A stretch of 64,000 nucleotides of DNA from Zantedeschia hybrid cultivar (GCA_030544215.1 JARZZO010000008.1:18306614-18370613), one strand, 5' to 3'; counted from the stretch's first letter, positions 23,126 through 35,572 are shown. The notes: generated from the letters alone by a model not told the origin. Translations and numbers: made by a program.

Positions 23126-23267
23126 GGTTTGGACTGAACTCAGTCAGTAAAGAGAGGGGAATGTTTCAGAAAACCCCCTCATAGAATGCTTTTCTCATTC
23201 CTGAAGAGGGGTTTTAATGAAAGACTCCCTCCTTTCCTCTTTGTACTGACTTAGTTCAGTCCAAACC
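23126..23267. mobile_element. 142-bp palindromic MITE
   Basis: It starts GGTTTGGACTGAACTCAGTC and ends with the near-complement GACTTAGTTCAGTCCAAACC. The interior also pairs (GAGGGG... / ...CCCCTC). No clear target duplication was found. The family is not assigned. Confidence 0.65.
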
Positions 23268-23471
23268 CGTACTAAGAAGAACCGAATGGTCAATTTGTTA
23301 GCCGAATAAAATCGGGATTAACAAGTATAAGTGCCTGAATTCGGTTTGGTTGACGGGATCCCTAATACAATCAATTCTCCCAATTCTCCTAATTCTACTT
23401 GAATCCCTAATCCCCGCCGCAGTCCTAGCCCCTTGTTCCACGCCCATCTTCCTCCCCATCAACGATGTCGC

Positions 23472-24036
23472 TAGGGCTGTCAACGGAAACCAGATTATCC
23501 GATTTTCCGATCTGTTATCGAAAAAAAATATCTGTTTCCGATAAAAAATATCCGTCCGATAGCTATCGGAATCGGAATCGAATATTTCCGATAAGCTATC
23601 GGAATCGGAAACAGAAACTCCTGTTTCCGTATCCACTTTTCGATTTCCGATTCCGATTGTTGTTAAATTTATTATTATGAATAATATTAACCTTAGGATT
23701 GTTTTAATCTTATTAATCATTATCTAATATAATTAATTATTATTTAATATACTAAGATGTATTGGTTATATTTAGGTTTCATTTTATATGTTTTAAACAA
23801 ATAAATCAGGAAATCAGTAATTTTCGTAAATTATCGGAAATAATATCCGATTCCAATATCGGAATCGGAAACAAATCGGAAACGGAAAATAGACTTTCCG
23901 ATTTTATCGAAAACGGAAACGGATAATGCACTTTCTGATCTTATCGGAATCGGAAACGGAAACAGGCTATCCTTATCGGAATCGGAAAACGGAAACACCT
24001 GTTTCTGTATCCGTATCCTACCCGTTTACAGCCCTA
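23472..24036. mobile_element. hAT-type MITE, 565 bp, with 8-bp target duplication
   Basis: The terminal inverted repeats are TAGGGCTGTCAACGG and (reverse complement of the right end) TAGGGCTGTAAACGG. They are flanked by the exact 8-bp direct repeat GATGTCGC at 23464-23471 and 24037-24044, the target-site length of hAT elements. The body is full of short repeats of CGGAATCGGAAACGGAAAC in both arms, with an AT-rich centre and no gene. Long serine/aspartate-rich open frames across it are artefacts of the repeat. Confidence 0.9.
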
Positions 24037-24044
24037 GATGTCGC

Positions 24045-26639
24045 GCCTGCCATTATTTGTTACGCCTCTAATTCAGTTCAGTCACTCAGACTCACTTCAT
24101 ATTTAAGTTACGTAACAACGGAACCAAATAACATATAAATCGAAGCTGAATGATGATAGACAAATAACTAAGCAATCAACATGCCATTTACCATCATTAA
24201 ATTTAATATTCTATTATATTATCATAATCAAGATCTTCAAATTTTATCAAATATGTAGCGGAAATAAAATCTCTCAACTCACTGAAGAAATATAAAAGTA
24301 CATATACTCTCTCAATTTCTTACTACATAAAATATAAGAAAATAGTAAATCTAATCTTAGACAGCCTCTAAATAAGTCTGAATCAAATTGTTTAAGCAAA
24401 ATTCTCTTCCTCAACTAATTCTTCCTCCTTCGTATCTAAAAATATTAAAAGAATTTATGAGTACAACCACTCAGTAAGTAAATCAAACCCACCAAATGCT
24501 AACAATATAATAATTGAAAAGTGATGATATCAAATATATATATGATTCACAGTTCTACATATAATTCAAATAAGATTATGATAAAAAAATTGGTCAAATA
24601 TAAATTACCAAATCACATGTGTTTTCTAATAGTAAGAATAAATTTAATTAACATATAACATATAAGAAATGATCATATTCTTATTTAGCTGAAAAAGTCT
24701 ATTAGCCATGATTAGAACATATTATATATCGAATTGAACATATCAAACTGAACATATAACAAATTTATTATGGCGTGGTAGCTTATTAAATCAGAATTCA
24801 TATTATTAGAACAATTTATCAGAATGAATATAGATTCTTAATCACATAAACTGAGATCAAAATAACAGAATATATATGTCAAAAGAACAAACTGAGAAGA
24901 TTATAAGCTGAATCAAATGGATCTAAACAACAACTTATATTTCATAATTATGTACCAAACAAATCAAATCCAAACATATAAAATAGACACGTATCCAACT
25001 ACCATATAAAAAGCCGAACAAATAAATATCAGAGTATATAAGCAAGTATGCTAAGGTCTTAACATATGCATAGTTGGAGAGTCTGTTATCCTACATTAGA
25101 TGACTGCAAATAAAACACAATTACCGAGATTTTTTCTATTGCCCATGGGTTATATTGATCCACATATGCTTATAGAATGAGTTCAATCTCCTTAAGATGG
25201 CAATGTTCAATATATATTAAGCAAATATGGCATAAACATACTTTTACAGATTTCATAATGATCATAGATCTGAAAATTAATTTGACATAGTGATACTTAC
25301 ATATACGAGTTAAAATACATACTTTTATGTACAAAATAGTCACTTAAAGAGTCAACCTGATCATATAGACGGATAATCAAAGTAAAGCTGATAAAAATTG
25401 GTTGTTGTACAGAAGAATATAATACTGAAATTTTCTCAGATTTTTTTGACAAATAATTATAATTTCGGCTGATAAAACTAATTTTTAGAGATGAAAAATG
25501 AACAAATGAGACCGAAAATAACAAACATATTTATAAATTGATCAAACTTGGTGAACATTTCTAAAAGGTCAACGGAATCATACGGACAAATTTTCATGTA
25601 ATTCAGACATCAAACAATGATTTAGAGCATCAAATTATGTATAAAAATATTAAGTCAAATTGGGGCAATCGAATAACTAACTGAATAATAGACAACTAAA
25701 ATATAAAATTTATAAAATTTTACCACAAGGTATAACATGTCAAAATCAAAGTGGGTTCCAAATTTCTAATCAATCAGCCAAGGAACAAAGGAGTTATGAT
25801 CAATTTAAACTCAGGCAAAAAATTGGTCACATGTTTTAAAAAGTGTAGCAAAAGATCTTAATATTCGTAGTCAAAGGTGCTCATAACCGTAACCTTAGGC
25901 TTATGACCCCTTAATCTTTAAAGTCAAAATCACGTCGAGGATGGTGGATGCGTTTTCAATACATTTTTAAATCACATCGGATCGCGACGATGCGTTTTAA
26001 TAGGGATTTTTTGAACTTGCATATTTCGTGAATTTGATAAAAAATTGTTGAAACAAGGTGAGAATTGAGATCATAGATGCATAGAATATTATTTCAAAAA
26101 TCATGGTTGACCATTTTTGAAAATCAAAACAAACTTTTTATATTAATACCTATTAACCAACAAGCTAAAACGTTCCAACTCAAACAAGGAATCCAAATTT
26201 TTGCGCATAATGGGTTTTCTCACATAAACTCCTCAGATTCGCCCAATTAAACGTCGAAATTAGTTTTTAACCCTTTTAACAAAATTTTAGCATTTTATAT
26301 CTTATTTTCAACCATATATGTCATATCATTGTTCGACTTTTGTGCGCGAAGTTATTGCGTTCGCAAGGTATTCCTTTTTCACAATTTTTAGACCCGAAAA
26401 TTTTACTTAGTGTTAGAAACTAACTAGTTTCTTAATTTGGTCACTAATGGATTTATTGGGTTTGTTTTGACTTAACTAATGACTTACCCATTCTAAATAT
26501 ATTATTATATTATTAAATAAATATTAAACAGTTTTAAATTACTTAATCTATTAATTTATTTAATTAAGCTTATTTAAATCTAATTGGACTTAATTAACTT
26601 TGGCCCATTAACAAATTAATAGGATTGAGATCTAGGGTA
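24045..26639. other. AT-rich DNA, nothing recognised
   Basis: No open frame with a recognisable domain, RNA gene or element end was seen. Longest frame is 75 codons. Confidence 0.4.
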
Positions 26640-27100
26640 GAACATCCTCCCCTCTTCCCGCACCTACTCTGGTCCCTCCCTTGCGGCCGCGCCTATTGAT
26701 GCTCCTCCTCTACCTTACCGCCAACCGTCATCAAGCCCCAGTCACACCCTTCGCCTTCGCCTGCAATTGTCTTCCACCTCTAGCCGCACCTCCTCAGGTT
26801 TGTCTCCTATCCTCGTGCCTGCGTGGATGCTGGTCCTCTGCCCTACGGCCGACCGTCAGCAACCTCCCTACTCGCATCAAGTGCCTTGGCCGGTGCCTAC
26901 GTGTGCATCTCTTTGCAACCTTCACCGACGCAACCTTGGTTTCAACTATTGCTTCTCGTCTGCTTGCAGCACCTACCTGCCACTACCCTAGCCTTGCGGG
27001 GGTAATGGCAAGCGTTTCAAACAACCAAGGTGCCTTGTCGTAGCCGGTCAATGGGGGGGCTTTTACTGTAGCTAGCATTTGTCGTCTCCCACCTCTGCCC
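26640..27100 (+). other. GC-rich block of unknown nature
   Basis: The block is CCTCCCC/GCGGCCGC-rich with a 120-codon open frame (26681-27043) of no recognised domain and two overlapping frames. It is the start of the region leading into the Harbinger transposase on the same strand. It may be a promoter/first exon of that element or an unrelated gene fragment. Confidence 0.3.
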
Positions 27101-27419
27101 GAGGGACTCACTCCCCGCTTTTTGCAGTGTTTGGACACATCAACTTCTCCTTTCTAACTTCCATCCTTCAGCATAAATATGGTCGGATGTGGCCGATTCC
27201 AGATGACAACGATGCAAGAAGTGGAGGGGGGAAGATCTTTGCCGGTCTGCACCGCCCCCTTCTCCGGCCAAGTTGTTTGTAGTGATCATTCATGTCCACC
27301 ATCCTCTTCTTCCTCAAACAAGAACCCCGTCACCGCACACCTCCTACGGTCGGATTTCTACACCTTGCTTGTTTTCATTCTTTTTGCTTATGCTTCATAG
27401 CTGTGTACTTTGGAGGTTG

Positions 27420-28790
27420 CCTGTCATCCCTGTTATGATCCCCTCACCCACATTTGGACATCCCAATATCCAAGCATCCACTCGGGTGGTGCCACAGGGA
27501 AACTGTGTATGAAGTTTTTCCCTGGAACACACCTCTCCCGGTTAATATCCACCTTGCTTTTTGTAATGTTTGATTATTCCGACATTCAATAATCGTCATA
27601 TATAGGTAACATCAATAGCATATGCCCAATGTTTGTAATGTGTTAATATTATTTTGCTTGTTTGTAATGTTTGTAATGTCCAGTTGTTCTTCTGCAAAAA
27701 AAAATTTTTGTTGGGTGTTCAGTTGTGATGATCACTACCACATTTCGAACTTTGTTCAGTTGTCATAGCATTTTTCATGTTACTGTTTAATAAAAAATTT
27801 GCCACCATTTTACTCAGTGTTGTCACTATATGTACTTATTCATATTACTACTCAGCCTTTGGGCATGTTGGCTATTGGAATATCATGCAGCCATGTGAAA
27901 ACCTTGCAAATGAACTTTTTTATAACGAATTGCTTTATCAGGTCTGTCCCCTAGTCTACTTATTCCTGTGTATTAGGTGTGTATTAAAAGTGGCCTTTAT
28001 TAACCTATTTTTGTTTCCTAGATGTGTATTTCAAAGCCTGTCCTGTTATCCCTGTTATTATCCCTCACCCCCATTTGGACAACCCAATATCCAAGCACCC
28101 ACTCAGTTGGTGCCACAGGGAAACTGTAGTCTTTTGTTTTTTCCTGGAACCTTACCTCTTTCGGTTAATATCCACCTTTCTTTTTGTAATGTGTTGATTA
28201 TTCCTAAATGCAGCAATCATATATAGGTAATATCAGTAGCATATGCCTAATTCTGTAATGTGTTAATATCCTTGCTTGTTTGTGAGGTTTGTAATGTCCA
28301 GTTGTTCCTTTGCAGAAAAAAAAAGGTTGGTTGTTCAGTTGTGAAGATCACTACCACATTTTGAACGTTGCTCTATTGCCATCATATGCACACACAAATT
28401 TCCTTCTTGAAATATCACGCATAATTTTTTCCCTGCTTGAAATATCATCATTTGTCTTATGTACCACACATAATTCTAATACATAGTCTTAAAAATAGGT
28501 CACTATGTAACTAAAATGAAAAATGACATAGCATTTTCTATGTTACTGTTTAATAAACAAATGACCACTATTTTACTCGGTACTTTCACTACATGTACTT
28601 ATTCATATAAATACTCAGTCTATGGGCATGTTGGCTACTGGAATATCATGCACCTGTGTGAAAACCTTACAAATGGACTGTTTTATAAGCATTGTTTTAT
28701 TAGGTCTGTCGCTTGGTCTACTTAGTTCTAAGTCCACTCTTTAGCGGTCTATTAACCTGGTACATATCTGTGTATCAACTGGCCTTTATT
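27420..28790 (+). repeat. tandem duplication, ~620-760-bp unit
   Basis: Landmarks occur twice in the same order: TTTGGACA-CCCAATATCCAAGC (27453 and 28075), GGTGCCACAGGGAAACTGT, CGGTTAATATCCACC, TGTTACTGTTTAATAAA (27778 and 28543) and GGGCATGTTGGCTA-TGGAAT. No stable open frame is seen. It lies upstream of the Harbinger transposase half. Confidence 0.75.
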
Positions 28791-29977
28791 AACGTGGTAC
28801 ATATCTGTCACATCGTTTATCATGTTTTCCCCTTCTATATATATATGCCTCCTATGATAGATATGTTTTCCCTTCTCTACTCTTTGCTTAAGTTTGGGAT
28901 TTAACCCCATGAATATGTGTGTGTTACCTGGGTTGTATAAACCTATTTCGTTTCCAACTCTCTCTCGTATATTTTGTCACCGGATTTATATGAGATTGAC
29001 CTTACATAGGCTGTGTACTAACCTCACAACATTTATTCCTACTCTTTCCACATATTTTGTCACAACATTCATATATGACATTGACCTACTAATGCAAATT
29101 CATACTCGAGCTTGGTTTTTACTTAACTAATGTTTTCCTGCACGAATGGCTTCCTTTGCCTTGTGCATGGATTGGAGAATGGTTATAAAGGAGGGAGAGT
29201 AAGTGAGAACGAAACGTGCATCTTCCAGGGAGGAGAAGACTTGGGACAATCGAGCTCTAAATTAGAAGGAGGCCCAAGATCGGGTTCTCATAGGTCTCTT
29301 ATTGGAGCAGTTTGATAAGTATAAGTGCATTAAGGGAACCTTTACGCCTGGGCCTGGCGAGAAATCGTGGCCGCCTTTAACGCTGCGACGTACATGGCCT
29401 TTAAAAGTAATAATGTGGATGTTGCACCATGTGAGCTAATGTGTGGGATTCTATACTCTATGTCGAACTTCTTGTTATCTTGCTTATGTTCTTATCTTGG
29501 ACCTTGTGTTCGTTGTCTTATGTATTTGCTTGGACCTTCTATTCGTGCCTTATGTACTTGTTTGGACCTTGTATTCGTATCTTATTATGTTCTTAATCCT
29601 ACTTGTTATGTACACTTAGTTTTTTTTACTCCTGTGGGTACTCACCCAAGTAAATGTAGGCATTTGACATCTTTGTAGGCATGGGACAATACACATGTTA
29701 TGCAGTCTGGGTTGGTCGTGAGCCAGGAGTGTATTTTAGTTGGCCTGAATGCTTTCCCCAGGTGAATGGGTACCCAGGGGCTCGTTTGTTGTAATGATAC
29801 TCCTGTGTGTTGTTGTACTCATCCTTCTCATGATCTTAGTTACTGTCATAGTTATGTCTATCAAAAGTTTCTAGGTTATATTTGTAGTATATATGCTAAG
29901 CACTTTCTTCTACCAGTATTGGCTTCATGAGTATGCTTCATGTAACATTATATCCCACTTATTATAATATCTTCTAT
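28791..29977 (+). other. Harbinger-associated region; weak Myb/SANT-like remnant
   Basis: Mostly unrecognised. Around 29305-29390 the frame LLEQFDKYKCIKGTFTPGPG resembles the start of Myb/SANT-like proteins that accompany PIF/Harbinger transposases, but the similarity is short and the frame is broken soon after. Treat as suggestive only. Confidence 0.3.
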
Positions 29978-30612
29978 GTAGAATTTCTTGATCTTATATT
30001 AGAGTTCCTGCAAGAGGACGAAGAATTGTTCAACGTGATTGGGGACACAATTATAGAGCACATTGAGAATAAGTATGTTCCGCGGATACAGCGATGTATG
30101 CATAACTTTGCTCTATCTGGCCACACTTGGATCCACAAGATACTAGAGGGGCATGATGAAAGGTCTTACCAGATTTTTTGAGTGCACCCTTTAATGTTCT
30201 TAGGACTCTGTCACCTACTTGTTAGCCGCAGACTTTTGAGGGACTCGTGCCATGTGACAACGACATAGTAGCTTGGTAAGTTATACACTGCCAGCCATAG
30301 GGTTGCAACAGGGGCCATGTGCGAGCGGTCCAACACTCTTCTCAGACAATTAGTCATTACGTCAATCTCATCATAAAACAGATAGCTGAGTTGAAGTATG
30401 ACTTTATTCAACTGTCCACACGCACTCAGGTCCGCAAGTGTCATCCGCATATCAAGGGAAAGAAAGGTTCTACGCTTACCCTTAGCTCAAGGTGATCACT
30501 CAACACAATTTTAGTCGTGATGCACGAATTGACAATGATTAATAAATGTTGTTGCACACAACTTTTTGTCACCCTGTAGGATGCGATTGGAGCCATTGAT
30601 GGCACGTATGTC
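29978..30612 (+). pseudogene. PIF/Harbinger transposase, N-terminal half
   Basis: Frame text such as FLQEDEELFNVIGDTIIEHI, ALSGHTWIHKILEGHDERSYQ and, after frameshifts, RVATGAMCERSN matches the helix-turn-helix region of Harbinger nucleases. It ends with DAIGAIDGTYV (30580-30612), which holds the first catalytic Asp of the DDE triad. Several stops and shifts (from 30180 on) make it a pseudogene. The last five bases, ATGTC, abut the Tat 3' LTR at 30613 and match the first five bases of the C-terminal half at 5505. Confidence 0.8.
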
Positions 30613-32014
30613 TGTAGGCGCCCGGAACGTCCCCCGTCACTGCTGCGAGCGTCGGGCGAGGGTTTCTCCGTTCGTCTTAACGCTGCGGTGATTTGAAAGG
30701 GTTAGAAATCAAAGTGTGTGATCGCCAGGAGCATTACCTTACGGTCCCTGTGCTCCGCAGGATGGTGAAAGTGATCGCGTTCTGAGGGAGCGGGAGACGA
30801 TGGGTTCCTCTTCTCTTCCTCCGGCCGGCCAGAAGAGGAGAGCTCGGCAGTCTGCACGCAGAAATGCAGTAAGGGTCCCTGAAAAGAAAAGACAAGACAA
30901 AAGAAGAAGATAACCCGATTAAGACTGTGATATGTAGAATCTATCCATGCAAATATAGAAATCAACTAGAATTGGAGAGAGACGCACCGGATGGGTGTTT
31001 GGGGAGGGAAGATGACTATATGTTATGGCCACCCACCTCCCTTTTTTTTGTTTAAAACCTCTGGGGAGTAAGGGTTGCTAGGTTATCCTAACATGCATGC
31101 ATGCAGATGGGGGTGCTCGTGTGTGAAAAGTGAAGTGATGTGTTAAAAGAGAAAAGAAGAGTGAGAGGAGGAGGTGATGTTACGGAGTGGATGGAGAGTG
31201 GGAATGCAATGAAGTGGAAAGGAGAAAAGTAAGGAGAGATTTAAGAGAACAAGCCCATTTGGAACGCGAAAGATCCCTCCGGCTTCTCTACTGCTAAGGC
31301 TTTCTCTCGCTTGAAGTTCTTCCTGAAGCTCTCTGACTCCTTGCCCGCTCAACTCCCCCTCTAACCTCAAAACCAACCCACTTGCCAACCCCCTTTCTCG
31401 AGGGGACATGGGGGGTTTAAATCCCCGTAAATCATCAAAGAGCCAATGGGAAGTGGTCAAGAGTCGGAGGTGGTGCGCGCGGCAGTCGCCGGAGTGGGGA
31501 ATGATCGGAGTAGTGGGGGTGAGGGTGGCGAGTGGAGGAGATCGTGGGAAGACGAGGTCAAGATGAAAGTTAAGGGAGTGGGCGGCCAACCATCTTGCTT
31601 TCCAATTCCGTGGAAGGCCAGGTAGCTGGCCTTCCACGAAGAGGTGGAAGGCGGCCCGATTGGCCTTCAAAGGGTGGTGGAAGGCAATGGGTGGCCTTCG
31701 AAGGGTGGTGGAAGGCGGACAGGTTGGCCTTCGAAGGATGGTGGAAGGCGGACCGGTTGGCCTTTGAAGGGTGGTGGAAGGCGGACAGATTGGCCTTCGA
31801 AGGGTGGTGGAAGGCGGACAGGTTGGCCTTCGAAGGGTGGTGGAAGGCGGACAGGTTGTCCTTCCACGAAAAGGTGGCTAAAGTCGAGATTTGTTAATGG
31901 GCCTAGTTATTAGTGGGCTGAAGGATGAGATGGCTAAGATTAGGGGTTTGGTGGTGATGGGCTAATGATGGATGGGGTTCATGACCAAAGGGGGGTCCAA
32001 AATCGGTGTCTACA
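30613..32014 (-). repeat. 3' LTR of Tat element A
   Basis: 1402 bp with TGTAG/CTACA termini. The polypurine tract GGAGGGGCATT (minus strand, 32015-32025) directly precedes it, proving it is the 3' LTR of an element extending to the right. ATGTC flanks the outer edge (30608-30612). Relative to the LTR at 4078 it lacks ~27 bp (TAGGTGAGGGTAAAATAGGG and neighbouring bases) next to the TATTTAAA box, apparently a slippage between TAAAT repeats. Confidence 0.9.
31590..31870. repeat. ~33-bp minisatellite in Tat LTR
   Basis: Seven near-perfect units of GGTTGGCCTTCGAAGGGTGG plus TGGAAGGCGGACA, between inverted TGGAAGGCCAG and CTTCCACGAA borders. Same locus as 5096-5365 but more homogeneous. Confidence 0.8.
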
Positions 32015-33631
32015 AATGCCCCTCCACGACACCTGTTTTGCAGTGGAGTGGAACGGAATGATAAATAGGTGTTCCAGAAATCGAAACTGATTTTGGACAA
32101 CCCAGAGAAAGGATGAGCTATATCCAAAGATGGTATGAGAGCGTGGAAAACGCATGAGAGTTGGCTATTCGAGTTGCAAGAATGGTTAAGAAGGGGAACA
32201 ACGTTCAAACTAGAGAATCACAATCCGTAGGACCCTCGGGTGCTGGAACCGCGAGGCCTTGGCGCACCAGGATGCAACGATCTGGCCCAAGGGGATCTCA
32301 AGCATGAAAGATGGAGGAGTGTAACTTGAAAAGGTCTCGACACAACGGGCGCGCGGTGGCATGGCGCATCATGTGATCGCAAAGTGAGAGAATCTCAAGC
32401 ACACGTATTGGAAAAAGGATGAGGTCTTGCAATTCAAAGGGCTAACGAACAATTGCTAGACTCACAGATCAATAATGGGTTAAGCAGAGTGATAAATTAT
32501 GTTCTTTGCCCTAGGGCGGGAATGGTGGATGATGCTTATGCAATGCATGCCGGTTTAAATTTAGAAAACAAATTTCTAATGCAAACAGGAGGGATTTATT
32601 GGCCGATCAAATGACTTGGGGAATATAGACTCCTCATTGTTTTGTTTTAAAAAGGAGCTCATAGTCTATACGCCCAAAGTTATTAGCCTCATGTATCTTC
32701 TATCCTACTTGCTTCAAATTTCCTGCAGCTGCAAGAACGCACATCAGCAAATGTAAATAATCAATGATCCACAATATCTCAATGAGAAGCTGCAAGGAAA
32801 CGAGGGACAAAGGTCCCTGTCGAGTCGAAGCCAGCACGAAAGATATAGCCATTCTCAAAGTAGAATGCCAATCCGGCTGCTTTTGGCATCAAATCGATAG
32901 CAAAAGTATCCATCTTTTTGACATACAATCCTTTTCCTGTATGCACAATAATGAGAGGAAAATAGTTAGTAGTATCTGCTTTCGGCCCCTTGCCCAAAAA
33001 AGAGCAACTACCTTTTTCCTAGCCTTCGCATAGGGTCAAGGGGTCGTGTCCTACTAATCAGACAAAAGAAGGAGCATTGAAATCGATGTGATAACAAAAT
33101 ATGCAAATACTGGCGGATATTAATAAGTGGGGTATGTGGTAGATGAAAACATGTTTTTGATGTCGGCCACCTGGTGACTGCCCAAACTTAGCTTGATTGA
33201 ATGAAGGAAGGGAAATGCACACTCAACTTCCCAGGTATCCTAAGCACACATCTAGATTGATTTGGGCCTCTAGACTCCTCGAACTAACCTTGACCGGCTA
33301 AGACTCATACTGATGACAATACCGTCATGCCATGCTTAAGCTCCCAGCTGCTCCCGACCACCAAGTTTGCCCAAAAAGTTTTCGAGGTAAATGATTTGCC
33401 TGACCCGGGTCTCTTTCCTCACAATCTAGAAGGTATAAGATGGAACATCTTGGAACCCTAACGGTCAACCGCGCGACGCTGACCCGGAATCAGACGCCGT
33501 CGCACCTATTGGTGACGCGCATGCATTGACCTAAGCCCGAAGTTTTAAGAGTGCTCATCGAGATTATGGTTAACGAATTGGTTCACCAGAAACACTAATA
33601 TTACTCTTCACCCATTTTGGACTCCTGTGAT
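32015..33631 (-). other. Tat element A, region between integrase and 3' LTR (left part)
   Basis: It starts with the polypurine tract (32015-32025). The whole stretch aligns with 52953-54573 of element B at high similarity. It holds a short conserved sense-strand frame at 32779-32997, otherwise no gene. It ends at the Athila insertion site. Confidence 0.7.
32779..32997 (-). CDS. conserved short ORF in env position of Tat element A
   Basis: A 72-codon frame on the element sense strand. Its C-terminal part (KAAGLAFYFENGYIFRAGFD, then STGTFVPRFLAASH and stop) is kept in element B (53725-53969) with several synonymous or conservative changes and the same stop. Upstream, both copies have a good splice-acceptor pattern (TTATTGTGCATACAG before GAAAAGG here). 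That suggests the frame may be a 3' exon rather than an independent gene. No known family is recognised, and chance conservation is possible. Confidence 0.3.
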   Translation of the reverse strand: MGKGPKADTTNYFPLIIVHTGKGLYVKKMDTFAIDLMPKAAGLAFYFENGYIFRAGFDSTGTFVPRFLAASH

Positions 33632-35567
33632 TGATAAAGTGTTAAATTGATCATTTAAGGGCAACCATATGCATCATACTAATATTTTTATCTGCAAAAT
33701 AGCATTAAATGATAGATAATTGTGTAACAAGTCCAACGGTACCAATTTCATCAAATTCTGACTTAAAAACATCGTCATTTCATGTAATCAAAGGAGTGTA
33801 GCGCATTTGCGGTTTTTCGACAAAATCGAGACGAAATGAATAAATATGATGATATTTTTATGATAATGCGCTAAATTAAATTTATTTGATGTGAACAGGA
33901 CATGACGAGGATGCAGTGCAGCTGGAGGAGTTTCCGGAAATTTGGGAGTGGTCCAGTGTGCGGATTTCAACTAAAACAGGGGTAAAAATACAATTTGATT
34001 CCTTCCTTCGCTGGAGTTTCCCAAAACCCACTATTTCCCTCCGTCTCTCCGATTTCCTAAACACATCCCTTCCTTTATTTTAAAAACTCTCTCTCTCTTC
34101 TCGTTTTAGAAAGTCGAATCATATTCTAATTTCCTCTTCCAAATCCTGTCCCTTCTCCAAGTCTCCCACATATCCTCCTCCTTTTCCAACTCAAACCCAG
34201 CACCTCTCCTCCTCCTCCTCTCTATAAATTTCCCACAAATTCCTCTCACCCAGATCTCTCTCCCCCACGTTTTGGTTTTTCCCAGTTTTAATTCCTAGTC
34301 GGTTTTCCCTCTCTCTTCTATTTCCTCTCCCTCTCCACGGTTCTCTCTCTCTCTCGGCTCCTCCGTAGCTTTTCTCTCCAGCGACACAGCAGCTGCCCTC
34401 TTCCTCTCTCTCCGTTCTCTCTTTCTTGGTCTCCCTTCTCTCTTCCCTGCTCGTCCAGCAGTGGTCCAGCAGCAACGTGCAGCAGCTTCACGGATGTGGT
34501 GAAATCCTTCCCCACGCACGTCCCAGCTGAACCTGTATGCAGCCATCCACGCTGCACCGCCCTCCAGCAAAGCACCTCTAGCGGCAGCAAACGAACCAGC
34601 AACCTGCAGCAGAGCACAGCAGCAGCTGCGTTGAAGCTCCTCCTGCAGCAGCTCCAGCGTCTCCACGTCAAGTTCCCATCTGCAGCACCAGCAGCGCATG
34701 CACCTCCTCCACGCAGCCACGTACACCAGCATCTGCAGCACCAAGCAGCTTCACGGCACATCCATCCACCAGTTCCAGCAGCAGCTCTTCCAGTGCGCAT
34801 GCCGGCAAGCAGCAGGCTCCGCAGCATCTTCTCCTGCAGCCACGCATAGCAGCAGCCTACCAGCGGTAATAGCAGCAAGCGGCAACCAAGCAAGCATCCA
34901 CGTGCTCATCCATGCGAGCCAGCTGAAGATTGCTGCACGTGCTGTCATGCAAGCTTGTACCAAACGCCCAGCAGCATTCCTCCAGCTGTCCAAGCGTGAA
35001 ACCTGCATCTCCAGCTTCCTCCTTCCACCAACCGTGCAGCCCACATATTGCTATTTTCTTTACTCTTTTCTCATTAGTTTAGAATTAGGTTAATTACTAA
35101 GTGTTAGTTAGTTGTTAATTAATATTTTGATTATTTAGTTTAAGTTCATTAAACAATTAAACTTCGTAATTGTTTCATAATTTTTAATTAATTCTTGTTT
35201 TGCAAGTAGTTAAATTTCAATGTCTTTGTGTCACAAATTTTAGTTGTGTTTATTATTTTTCTCAATTGTGTTTGCATTTAATTTCTGGAAAAAAAAAAAA
35301 AAAAGGATTCGTTTATTTTACGTATTTACATTTTTAGGTACGTTAGTTAATTGGGTCATAGTTTAAATAGGTAATTAATTAGTTCCCTCAAATTCTCACT
35401 TATTTTTAGATTAACTAAAGTCCAAAATTTTCAAAATTAGAATCTTAACTCCCTGTGGATCGACTCGGACTCACCACTATCAATTTCCAAAATTTGATTT
35501 GAATGAGCCGGATAAATTTAGATTGAACGTTTTCATGTGTTTAACGACGCACAATTCGAAACGATCA
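33632..35567 (+). repeat. Athila 5' LTR, 1936 bp
   Basis: It begins TGATAAAGTG and ends ACGATCA. It includes a TATA box (34221-34230) after a pyrimidine-rich stretch, a CAG/GCA-rich region (about 34440-35030) and an AT-rich end. The reverse complement of its end (TGATCGTTTCGAATTG) marks two more LTRs of the family at 59202 and 62272. Long open frames on both strands through the CAG-rich part are compositional and not genes. Confidence 0.95.
34221..34230 (+). promoter_or_regulatory. TATA box of Athila LTR
   Basis: TCTATAAATT follows CT-rich U3 sequence. The same motif is kept in the 3' LTR (43917-43926) and, reversed, in the LTRs at 60646-60656 and 63466-63476. Transcription likely starts ~30 bp downstream. 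Confidence 0.65.
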
Positions 35568-35572
35568 ATTTT

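Noticed and set aside
23298..23720. 140-codon frame with Ser/Asp repeats, and its plus-strand partners at 23465-24138
   Set aside because: They translate the GGAATC/CGGAAAC repeats of the hAT MITE and cross its boundary.
5505..30612. The two Harbinger halves as unrelated copies hit independently
   Set aside because: Both end in the same ATGTC at a Tat LTR edge and join in frame at the same codon; two independent hits are much less likely. Kept as an alternative until flanks are sequenced.
34191..35093. Long overlapping open frames (up to 191 codons) on both strands in the Athila LTR, repeated at 43887-44789 and 59668-60616
   Set aside because: They follow the CAG/CTG-rich composition, overlap each other in several frames and lie inside LTRs; none has a domain.
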